Assembly: GCA_947442095.1 (NCBI GenBank)
Contig: CANEVG010000097.1
Location: 1-10,207 of the forward strand
Direction: 5' to 3'
Origin: Sphingomonadaceae bacterium
Lineage (GTDB): Bacteria > Pseudomonadota > Alphaproteobacteria > Sphingomonadales > Sphingomonadaceae
DNA length: 10,207 nucleotides
Shown here: positions 1 through 6,767 of the stretch, in pieces
How the letters are laid out: each line of letters begins with the position of its first letter
Numbering within the stretch: the first letter of the stretch is position 1
Translations under genes and position numbers: made by a program
The notes under the pieces: model-generated
Told to the model about the DNA's origin: nothing
Seen by the model: only the letters and a program-made list of their open reading frames with translations
Database searches by the model: none

Positions 1-2156
1 CCGATCACTGCGTTGCCCGCGAGTTCCTTGAGCAACTTGGCCGAGATATTGGCAGATTGCAGGCCGGGCATGATCAGCACATTGGCCGGGCCTGACAGGC
101 GGCTGAAGGGATAACTGGCCATGACTTTGAGGTTGAGCGCTGCGTCCGGGGCCATTTCGCCTTCATATTCGAAACCGGGATCGCTCGCGTCTAGGATCGC
201 GACGGCGCCGCGGATATCATCGAGCCACTTGCCGCTGGGATTGCCGAACGTGGAATAGGACAGGAACGCGACGCGCGGTTCGTGGCCCATGCGCCGCGCC
301 ACGCCGGCGGTTTCGGTCGCGATGTGCGCGAGGTCGGCCGCGCTGGGCCGCTCGTTCACCGTCGTATCGGCAAGGAACACGGTGTAGTTCTTGGCGACCA
401 TCATGTGGATGCCGAAAGGCAAGTGGCCGGGCTTGGGATCGAGCACCTGCCGCACTTCCTTAATGGTCTGCGCAAAGGTGCGGGTCATGCCCGAAATCAT
501 CGCGTCGCCGTGGCCCAGCGCCACAAGCAGCGAGGCGAACACATTGCGGTCCTGATTGACCATGCGCCGCACGTCGCGTTCGAGGAATCCGCGCCGCTGG
601 AGGCGCTCATACAGGAACGCGACCATTTCCGGAACGAGCGGCGAGACGGCCGAATTGTGGATCTCGTAGCTGTCCGGATCGCCCACGCCGAGTTCGGTGA
701 GCAGATTGTGCACGGCCTGCGTGCGTCCAACGAGCACCGGGGTGCCATAGCCGAAATCGCGGTACTGGATCGCCGCGCGCAGCACGACCTCATTCTCTGC
801 CTCGGCAAACACCACGCGCTTGGGATTGGCCTTGACCTGCGCATAGACGTTTGTGAGCACCGACGTTGTCGGGTTGAGCCGCGCTTTCAGTTCGGTGCGG
901 TAAGCGTCGAAATCCTCGATCGGCTTTTGCGCCACGCCCGAATCCATGGCCGCCTTGGCGACAGCGGACGAGACGACTTCCATCAGCCGCGGATCGAACG
1001 GTGCGGGGATGATGTAGTCCAGCCCGAACTGGTGGTTGATGCCGTACGCGGCGGCGACTTCTTCGGGCACCTGCTGGCGGGCGAGTTCGGCAATCGCACG
1101 TGCGGCGGCAATCTTCATCTCGTCGTTGATCGCCGTCGCGCGCACATCGAGCGCACCGCGGAAGATGAACGGGAAGCCGAGCACGTTGTTGACCTGATTC
1201 GGATAGTCCGAACGGCCCGTTGCGACGATGCAATCGGGCCGCGCCGCCTTGGCTTCGGGCGGGGTGATTTCCGGGTCCGGGTTGGCCATCGCAAAGATGA
1301 TCGGCTGCGGCGCCATCTTCATCACCCATTCGGGCTTCAACGCGCCTGCGGCAGAGAGGCCCAGAAAGATGTCCGCGCCTTCCAGCGCCTCTTCCAGGCT
1401 GCGCGCAGCGGTATCGATCGCATGCGCGCTTTTCCACTGGTCCATGCCAGATTCGCGGCCGCGATAGATCGGGCCCCGCCGGTCGCACATGATCACATTA
1501 TCGTGCCGCACGCCCATCGCCTTCATTAGCGCGGTGCAGGCAATCGCTGCAGCGCCCGCGCCATTGACCACGATCTTGACGGTGGAGAGATCGCGCCCGG
1601 TAAGGAAGCAGGCATTGAGCAACCCGGCCGCCGAGATGATCGCGGTGCCGTGCTGGTCATCGTGCATGATCGGGATCTTGAGCTTATCGCGCAGCGCCTG
1701 CTCGATAATAAAGCATTCGGGAGCCTTGATATCCTCAAGGTTGATGCCGCCGAAGCTCGGCTCCATCAGCGTGACCGCATCGATGAACGCCTGCGGGTCT
1801 TCGGTATCAAGCTCGATATCGATCGAATCGACATCAGCAAAGCGCTTGAACAGCACCGCCTTGCCTTCCATCACCGGCTTGGAGGCGAGCGCGCCGAGAT
1901 TGCCTAGCCCGAGAATGGCTGTGCCATTGGAGATCACCGCAACAAGGTTTCCCTTGGCGGTATAGTCATACGCCGCAGCGGGATTTTCCGCGATGACGCG
2001 CACCGGCACGGCCACACCGGGCGAATAGGCCAGGCTGAGATCGCGCTGCGTCGCCATCGGCTTGCTGGCAATGATCTCGATTTTACCGGGGCGGATCGTG
2101 TTATGGTAGAACAGCGCCTCGCGCTCGGTGAAGCGAACATTGCTCTCGTCGGTCAT
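1..2156 (-). CDS. maeB: NADP-dependent malic enzyme with C-terminal phosphotransacetylase-like domain (partial, 3' end outside window)
   Basis: Oxidatively decarboxylates malate to pyruvate in the cytoplasm with NADP as the expected cofactor, feeding pyruvate and NADPH metabolism. The frame stays open from ATG 2156 to the window edge, giving 718 visible codons. MaeB proteins are usually about 750-770 residues, so only the C-terminal tail is missing. Visible features in order: N-terminal malic domain with SLAYSPGVA (Tyr44, catalytic by family analogy) and Lys99 in MEGKAVLFK; metal ligands in INLEDI (Glu141, Asp142) and HDDQHGTA (Asp167); Rossmann-type dinucleotide motif NGAGAAA near 198-204; MANPDPE near 290-296; then from about residue 430 a PTA-like domain (VVFAEAENEVVLRAA, GHGDAMISGMTRTF). 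In characterised MaeB proteins the PTA domain is regulatory, responding to acetyl-CoA, and not catalytic; I infer the same here. The start is supported by GAGGGGG five bases upstream. NADP rather than NAD preference is inferred from the family and not read from a residue. Confidence 0.97.
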   Translation of the reverse strand, partial: MTDESNVRFTEREALFYHNTIRPGKIEIIASKPMATQRDLSLAYSPGVAVPVRVIAENPAAAYDYTAKGNLVAVISNGTAILGLGNLGALASKPVMEGKAVLFKRFADVDSIDIELDTEDPQAFIDAVTLMEPSFGGINLEDIKAPECFIIEQALRDKLKIPIMHDDQHGTAIISAAGLLNACFLTGRDLSTVKIVVNGAGAAAIACTALMKAMGVRHDNVIMCDRRGPIYRGRESGMDQWKSAHAIDTAARSLEEALEGADIFLGLSAAGALKPEWVMKMAPQPIIFAMANPDPEITPPEAKAARPDCIVATGRSDYPNQVNNVLGFPFIFRGALDVRATAINDEMKIAAARAIAELARQQVPEEVAAAYGINHQFGLDYIIPAPFDPRLMEVVSSAVAKAAMDSGVAQKPIEDFDAYRTELKARLNPTTSVLTNVYAQVKANPKRVVFAEAENEVVLRAAIQYRDFGYGTPVLVGRTQAVHNLLTELGVGDPDSYEIHNSAVSPLVPEMVAFLYERLQRRGFLERDVRRMVNQDRNVFASLLVALGHGDAMISGMTRTFAQTIKEVRQVLDPKPGHLPFGIHMMVAKNYTVFLADTTVNERPSAADLAHIATETAGVARRMGHEPRVAFLSYSTFGNPSGKWLDDIRGAVAILDASDPGFEYEGEMAPDAALNLKVMASYPFSRLSGPANVLIMPGLQSANISAKLLKELAGNAVI

Positions 2157-2161
2157 AAGAT

Positions 2162-2168
2162 CCCCCTC
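2162..2168 (-). promoter_or_regulatory. Shine-Dalgarno of maeB
   Basis: Read on the minus strand, GAGGGGG lies five bases before ATG 2156. It is the clearest ribosome binding site in the window and fixes the maeB start. mutS and the queuosine transporter gene have nothing comparable. Confidence 0.75.
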
Positions 2169-2198
2169 AGCGCGCGGGCTTCAGCGTCACGTGAACCA

Positions 2199-2220
2199 GC
2201 ACCGATGATAGCATCCGTGC
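2199..2220 (-). promoter_or_regulatory. Possible maeB promoter element overlapping an imperfect hairpin
   Basis: This lies in the 83-base gap between the membrane-protein gene and maeB. Nine-base arms at 2199-2207 and 2212-2220 pair with one C:C mismatch around a 4-base loop. Within it, the minus strand reads TGCTATCAT (2205-2213), which resembles an extended -10 (TGnTATAAT) and would leave a leader of roughly 40 bases before maeB. No convincing -35 is visible at the usual spacing, and no T-run follows the hairpin, so a terminator is unlikely. Promoter function is inference only. Confidence 0.22.
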
Positions 2221-2239
2221 GGCCGCAAGCGCGACAGAT

Positions 2240-3901
2240 TCAAAGGTCCCTAGGCCGCCAAGACGGAAAACCCAAGGGCCGTACCGCAAAAAGCAGGCTG
2301 CGGCCTTCCTGCCAGACAAGCTGGAGGCGGGGGTCCGCGCGGCGGGGAAGCCCGGTATCGATCAGCCAGACATAGTCGACCCGCTCGATCGGCGCATACT
2401 TGAGCGCGGTATCGACACTCCGCAGCCGCCCGCCGCGGCACGCGCGCGACCACACGAACTCGGACGGATCAGCGGTAAAATTGCGCCCCGGGCGGAAGCG
2501 CGGGATCACCATGTGCAGGCCCGGTACGGCCCATTGGTCGTTCACCCACGCCTGCCGGTAGAGGCTGGCGAGGCTCGCAAGGTGATCGCGCCGGGTGTTG
2601 CGCCACGATTCCTCAAGGCACGTGTGCTCGACGAAGGCGAGGACGCGGCTGCCCGGTTCGACATGGTGGAGCGCGGAAAGCTGCTTGCGAAAATCGTCGG
2701 CATAATCGACAAAGCTGGCGGCGGTGACCACCAGCCGGGTGCCGAGCAGCAACATGCCAGCAAAGGCGATGGTGCGCGCACGGTCGAGCGAAACCTGACT
2801 CCAGTCCTGCAGGCCAAGCGCGAGCATCGCCGCCACCGGGAGCAGGCGCACATCGACAAAGGCGCTGCCGTTGATGTCGCTCGGAATTGCTAGAAACAGC
2901 AGGAAGACAAGCAGGCCCGGCAGGCCAAGCTGCCACTTCCAGCGGGCACCCAGCACCCAGCCGAACAAGATCAGCGCGATGCAGGAAAACGTGGTGACAG
3001 CATCGAGCAGCATCGACTGATCGCGCAAGGTGAGCATGAAGTACCGTGCCTTCTGCTCCCAGCGCCAGTGGTTCAGGCTTGCCGCCGGTTCGGGTGAGAG
3101 GACCTTCCACAGCACGATCGTGACCACGGTAGCGACAAGCGGCCAGCACAGGATGAACAGGCGCTTGGCGATGGCCGGCCAATCCTGCTCATCACGCAGG
3201 CGGCGCCAGGCCGAGGGGTACCACCAGCCCGCGGGCAGGCGGTCCAACTCGCGCCCCAGCGCATTGGCGCCGATCAGCAGGCCCAGCAACAGGCCCCCAA
3301 TGGCATGGCAGAGCATCGCGACCGGCTGCGCGACGACCAGCAGCGCGGCGCGCTGCTTTGGCTTGTCCTCCAGCCAGACCGCGGCGGCAAAGGCCGTTAG
3401 CGAAAGGCCCGTCGCGAGGATATAGTTGAGAAAACCGGTTAGCAGAGGAAAGCTGAACACGAACATCAGCGCCCAAGGCGCGCCATGCCCGCCGCGCGGA
3501 TTGAGCACGCGGATCGTGGCCAAGCAGCCGCCCGCAAACAGGCCGGTGGCGAGCACCGTGCTCCACCAGCCTGCCGCCAGAATGCCGAACTGCGCGCCGA
3601 TCAACTTCGCCAGCACATCGCCGCCGATGTTGAGCGTGAACACCCACTTCCACGAGAAATACTTGAGCAGCGGATTGCCAGGGCCAGCCGCCTCGATCGC
3701 GGCGGCACCCATGTGGCCTGGCACGTCGATCAGCGGCGGCACTTCGACCAGCGCGAACGGCAGACAGACCAGCAGCACGGCGACAAGAATGCCGGGCGCA
3801 CTGAGCCAGGGCAGCGCGGCACCGCGCTCCCACAGGACCCCGAGGCGTTCCCTGAGGCCTACTGCAAGGCCCATCATTCCAGTTTTCTCGCGGACTTGCA
3901 T
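2240..3901 (-). CDS. Multi-pass membrane protein of unknown function, GT-C-like architecture
   Basis: I do not recognise a named family. From ATG 3901 it is 553 residues. A basic/amphipathic N-terminus is followed by TM1 (about 36-56), then PPLIDVPGHM with an acidic Asp59 just after the membrane segment, then about ten further hydrophobic stretches to about residue 395. The C-terminal 150 residues are soluble and probably outside the membrane, with aromatic- and Arg/His-rich segments (LYRQAWVNDQWAVPG near 447-461, a Cys at 428 and 488). An Asp in the first loop after TM1 plus a C-terminal soluble domain is the layout of GT-C polyprenyl-phosphate-sugar glycosyltransferases, so lipid-linked sugar transfer is a reasonable but unproven guess. 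FVDVRLLP (Asp350, Arg352), between two hydrophobic stretches, may also be functional. Start choice: the frame extends to GTG or ATG codons as far as 3997, but that extra 32 residues is polar and low-quality; ATG 3901 has GGAG just upstream. ATG 3877 is an alternative. It is co-directional with maeB but separated by 83 bases, and its codon use matches its neighbours. Confidence 0.85.
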   Translation of the reverse strand: MQVREKTGMMGLAVGLRERLGVLWERGAALPWLSAPGILVAVLLVCLPFALVEVPPLIDVPGHMGAAAIEAAGPGNPLLKYFSWKWVFTLNIGGDVLAKLIGAQFGILAAGWWSTVLATGLFAGGCLATIRVLNPRGGHGAPWALMFVFSFPLLTGFLNYILATGLSLTAFAAAVWLEDKPKQRAALLVVAQPVAMLCHAIGGLLLGLLIGANALGRELDRLPAGWWYPSAWRRLRDEQDWPAIAKRLFILCWPLVATVVTIVLWKVLSPEPAASLNHWRWEQKARYFMLTLRDQSMLLDAVTTFSCIALILFGWVLGARWKWQLGLPGLLVFLLFLAIPSDINGSAFVDVRLLPVAAMLALGLQDWSQVSLDRARTIAFAGMLLLGTRLVVTAASFVDYADDFRKQLSALHHVEPGSRVLAFVEHTCLEESWRNTRRDHLASLASLYRQAWVNDQWAVPGLHMVIPRFRPGRNFTADPSEFVWSRACRGGRLRSVDTALKYAPIERVDYVWLIDTGLPRRADPRLQLVWQEGRSLLFAVRPLGFPSWRPRDL

Positions 3902-3942
3902 CAACTCCGGTTCACTCTCAAAATCGCCATTACTCGATAAGC

Positions 3943-3962
3943 CTGCGGAAGCCGTTCCGCAG
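3943..3962. other. Perfect 8-bp hairpin in the divergent region upstream of mutS
   Basis: CTGCGGAA and TTCCGCAG are perfect 8-base arms around the 4-base loop GCCG. On the plus strand CTTTTC follows, giving a terminator-like look, but the T-run is only four bases. No gene upstream on that strand would need termination here. On the minus strand the hairpin falls in the leader of the membrane-protein gene. It could be an operator, a leader hairpin or chance. Confidence 0.35.
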
Positions 3963-4032
3963 CTTTTCAGAAGCCTCGCCCTGAAGCATCCCGCCATTCC
4001 GCCCGGAAGTGTCGATATCCGGTGTCGATCGT

Positions 4033-4061
4033 TTGAGAAACACGCGCGGCTGGTCTAGCCA
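4033..4061 (+). promoter_or_regulatory. Weak candidate promoter for mutS
   Basis: TTGAGA (4033-4038, five of six to a -35 consensus) is separated by 17 bases from TAGCCA (4056-4061), a poor -10. If used, transcription would begin close to the GTG start at 4070, making the message nearly leaderless. That would fit the absence of a Shine-Dalgarno sequence. Two copies of GTGTCGAT (4009-4016 and 4022-4029) lie just upstream, 13 bases apart start to start. Confidence 0.25.
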
Positions 4062-4069
4062 CCTGCGCT

Positions 4070-6664
4070 GTGGACTCCCATGCCCCAACTCCGATGATGG
4101 CGCAATATCTTGCGCTAAAGGCCGAGGCCGGTGGTAGCCTGCTGTTCTACCGGATGGGCGATTTCTTCGAACTATTCTTCGAGGATGCCAGAATCGCGGC
4201 AAGCGTGCTCGATATCGCGCTAACCAGCCGGGGCGAATACAAGGGCGCGCCCATCCCCATGTGCGGCGTGCCAGTCCATTCAGCGGAAGGCTACCTCGCC
4301 CGACTGATCCGCGCAGGCTGCCGCGTTGCCATTGCCGAACAGATCGAAACCCCGGAGGAAGCCCGCAAACGCGGGGGTTCCAAGGCCTTGGTGGCGCGCG
4401 ACATCGTCCGTTTCGTCACCGCCGGAACCTTGACCGAAGATGCGCTGCTCGAACCGCGCCGCGCCAATGTGCTGGCGGCGGTCTGCCTTGTTCGGGAGCG
4501 CGCGGGAATAGCATCCTGCGACATCTCCACCGGGCGGATGGAGCTGGAAGAGTGCGCGCCCGAGTCCCTGAGCGCGGCGCTGGCGCGGCTGGGCGCGACC
4601 GAGCTGGTCGCGGCGGAAGAAAGCGGTCTTGAGATTTCCGAAGCGGCCGAGCGCCCCGCACGCGCATTCGACTCGGAAAAGGGCGCGGCACGGCTCATGG
4701 TGCTGCACGGCGTTTCGACGCTGGATGGCTTTGGCCAGTTCAGCCGCGCGATGCTGAGCGCGGCAGGTGGGCTGATCGATTATCTCGAACATGTCGGGCG
4801 CGGCACCCTGCCGCTGCTGCTGCCGCCCGTGGCGCGCACAGCAGACGCGTTCATGGCGATGGACGAGGCGACGCGGACCAGCCTTGAGATCCTTGGCGCA
4901 TCAGGCGGGGGCCGCAAGGGCAGCCTGATCGAGGCGATCGACCGCTGCGTAACCAGCGCCGGGGCGCGGCTCCTTGCCGAGGACCTTGCCGCGCCGCTGA
5001 CCGATTTGGCCGCGATCCGTGCCCGGCTGGAACTGGTGAGTTGGCTGTACGATGATCCGCTGCTGCGCGGTGACTTGCGCAGCATCTTGCGCGCCGCGCC
5101 CGATCTTGGCCGCGCGCTTGGCCGGGTCGTGGCAGGGCGCGGATCCCCGCGCGATCTGGGGCAGCTGCGCGATGGCCTGCGGGAGGCGCAGCGGTTGCAG
5201 GCGCTGCTTGGTGGGCGCACCGATCGACCCGCGCTGGCTGATCATTTGCTCCCCGCGCTGGGCGGGCACGGCGCGCTCATCGACCTTTACGGCAGCGCGC
5301 TGGTCCCCGCGCCGCCGACCGAGCGCACCAACGGTGGGTTCATCGCGGCAGGCTATGATGCCGCGCTTGATGCGCTGCGCGACGCCGCCGGCAATTCGCG
5401 CCGCGCCATCGCCGCGCTGGAGGCGCGCTACCGCGAGGAAACCGGCACGCCCTCGCTCAAGATCCGCCACAACGGGGTGCTCGGCTATTTCATCGAAGTC
5501 CCCGCGCGCCATGCCGACCGGTTGATGGCGCCAGACAGCGGCTTTACCCACCGCCAGACCATGGCGGGCGCGGTGCGGTTCAATGCCTTGGCGCTGCACG
5601 AGGAAGCCAGCCGCATCGCCGAAGCGGCCGGGCACGCGCTTGCGGCAGAAGAAGCGCATTTCGAGGACCTCGTAACCCACGCCGTCGCCGCGCGGGAAGC
5701 GATTGCCGCGACCGCAGCGGCGCTGGCGCGCGTCGATGTGTCTGCCGGGCAGGCAGAACGCGCGGCGGAGGGTGGCTGGTGCCTGCCTCACGTTAGCGAG
5801 GATACCGCGCTGGTGATCAGAGGCGGGCGGCATCCTGTGGTCGAGGCCGCACTAGCGGCGCGCGGCGAGCGCTTTGTCGCCAACGACTGCCAGCTTTCGC
5901 CCAGCGACCGGCTATGGCTGATCGGCGGGCCGAACATGGGCGGCAAGTCCACCTTCCTGCGCCAGAACGCGCTAATTGTGCTGCTCGCGCAAGCCGGCGG
6001 CTTTGTGCCCGCCCAGGCCGCCGAGATCGGGCTGGTCGACCGCCTGTTCAGCCGTGTCGGCGCGGCGGACAATCTGGCGCGCGGGCGTTCGACCTTCATG
6101 GTCGAGATGGTCGAGACCGCCGCGATCCTGTCGCAGGCCAGCGCGCGCAGTTTCGTGATCCTGGATGAAGTGGGGCGCGGCACGTCGACCTATGACGGCC
6201 TCGCGCTCGCCTGGGCGGTGGCCGAGGCGGTACACGAGGCGAACCGCTCGCGCTGCCTGTTTGCCACGCATTACCATGAGCTTACCCGCCTCGCCGAAAC
6301 CTGCGAGGCACTTTCGCTCCACCATGTCCGCGCGCGCGAATGGAAAGGCGATCTCGTGCTCCTCCACGAGCTGGCCGACGGGCCCGCCGACAAGAGCTAC
6401 GGCCTTGCCGTCGCACGGCTGGCAGGCGTGCCCGCGCCGGTTGTGAAGCGCGCCAAGGCGGTGCTCGACAAGCTGGAGAAGGGCCGCGCCGCAACCGGCG
6501 GGCTGGCTGCCGGGCTGGACGACCTGCCGCTTTTTGCCGCTGCGCTCGATGCGGCGGAAGAGAAAGTCGATGCGCTGCGCGAGAAGCTCGGCGCCATCGA
6601 CATCGATTCGCTGAGCCCGCGCGCGGCGCTGGACCTGCTCTATGACCTGAAGCGTGAGCTGTGA
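4070..6664 (+). CDS. mutS: DNA mismatch repair protein MutS
   Basis: Recognises base mismatches and small loops after replication and, with ATP, recruits MutL. It is 864 residues, full length for the family. Domain I opens with YRMGDFFELF: Phe32 and Glu34 are the Phe-x-Glu pair that stacks on and contacts the mispaired base; the middle residue is Phe where Escherichia coli has Tyr. The connector domain spans roughly 130-250, the lever/clamp region about 265-560. The ABC-type ATPase has Walker A GPNMGGKST (620-628), Walker B FVILDE ending at Asp699-Glu700, signature-like VGRGTST (701-707) and FATHYHEL from 731. The end (PRAALDLLYDLKREL) matches the short C-terminal oligomerisation segment, so nothing is truncated. 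Start: GTG 4070 has no Shine-Dalgarno; ATG 4094 or 4097, just before the conserved AQYLALKAE, are alternatives. The maeB-mutS neighbourhood is familiar from alphaproteobacteria (recall). Confidence 0.98.
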   Translation: MDSHAPTPMMAQYLALKAEAGGSLLFYRMGDFFELFFEDARIAASVLDIALTSRGEYKGAPIPMCGVPVHSAEGYLARLIRAGCRVAIAEQIETPEEARKRGGSKALVARDIVRFVTAGTLTEDALLEPRRANVLAAVCLVRERAGIASCDISTGRMELEECAPESLSAALARLGATELVAAEESGLEISEAAERPARAFDSEKGAARLMVLHGVSTLDGFGQFSRAMLSAAGGLIDYLEHVGRGTLPLLLPPVARTADAFMAMDEATRTSLEILGASGGGRKGSLIEAIDRCVTSAGARLLAEDLAAPLTDLAAIRARLELVSWLYDDPLLRGDLRSILRAAPDLGRALGRVVAGRGSPRDLGQLRDGLREAQRLQALLGGRTDRPALADHLLPALGGHGALIDLYGSALVPAPPTERTNGGFIAAGYDAALDALRDAAGNSRRAIAALEARYREETGTPSLKIRHNGVLGYFIEVPARHADRLMAPDSGFTHRQTMAGAVRFNALALHEEASRIAEAAGHALAAEEAHFEDLVTHAVAAREAIAATAAALARVDVSAGQAERAAEGGWCLPHVSEDTALVIRGGRHPVVEAALAARGERFVANDCQLSPSDRLWLIGGPNMGGKSTFLRQNALIVLLAQAGGFVPAQAAEIGLVDRLFSRVGAADNLARGRSTFMVEMVETAAILSQASARSFVILDEVGRGTSTYDGLALAWAVAEAVHEANRSRCLFATHYHELTRLAETCEALSLHHVRAREWKGDLVLLHELADGPADKSYGLAVARLAGVPAPVVKRAKAVLDKLEKGRAATGGLAAGLDDLPLFAAALDAAEEKVDALREKLGAIDIDSLSPRAALDLLYDLKREL

Positions 6665-6687
6665 GGTCAATGCCCCCAAACCAAACC

Positions 6688-6758
6688 CCGTTCGTGTCGA
6701 GCGAAGCCCGGACACCACACGCCGCGCTTGGTGTCTCGGTTGCGCTCGACACGAACGG
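6688..6758. repeat. Imperfect palindromic intergenic element (REP-like), 29-base arms
   Basis: Arms at 6688-6716 and 6730-6758 match in inverted orientation at 25 of 29 positions around a 13-base loop. The outer 16 bases (CCGTTCGTGTCGAGCG) and inner 6 (GACACC side) pair perfectly, with the four mismatches confined to the middle. It begins 24 bases after the mutS stop and ends 9 bases before the ATG of the next gene, filling the gap. The core CGTTCGTGTCGAGCGAAG resembles a palindrome I recall as highly repeated between genes of sphingomonads; copy number cannot be tested here, as I see only one in the window. No T-run follows, so it is not a classical terminator, though a stem this strong could stabilise or end the mutS message. 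Confidence 0.8.
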
Positions 6759-6767
6759 ACCTTTGCA

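Noticed and set aside
282..1529. 415-codon plus-strand open frame antisense to maeB
   Set aside because: Its protein is rich in Arg, His and Ala with no recognisable domain, and it is exactly opposite conserved MaeB sequence. Long antisense frames are expected in DNA with this third-position GC bias.
2190..2197. Palindrome TCACGTGA in the maeB upstream gap
   Set aside because: It is a single 8-base palindrome with no second site or known alphaproteobacterial regulator attached; chance is sufficient.
3902..3997. 32-residue N-terminal extension of the membrane protein at 2240-3901
   Set aside because: The added residues are polar, contain the hairpin sequence and look non-coding; ATG 3901 has GGAG upstream and precedes TM1 directly.
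6654..6767. Upstream extension of the 6768-7748 gene to GTG 6654, overlapping the mutS stop
   Set aside because: It would translate the palindrome and add a polar Cys/Arg-rich leader before a natural hydrophobic N-terminus. ATG 6768 is far more credible.
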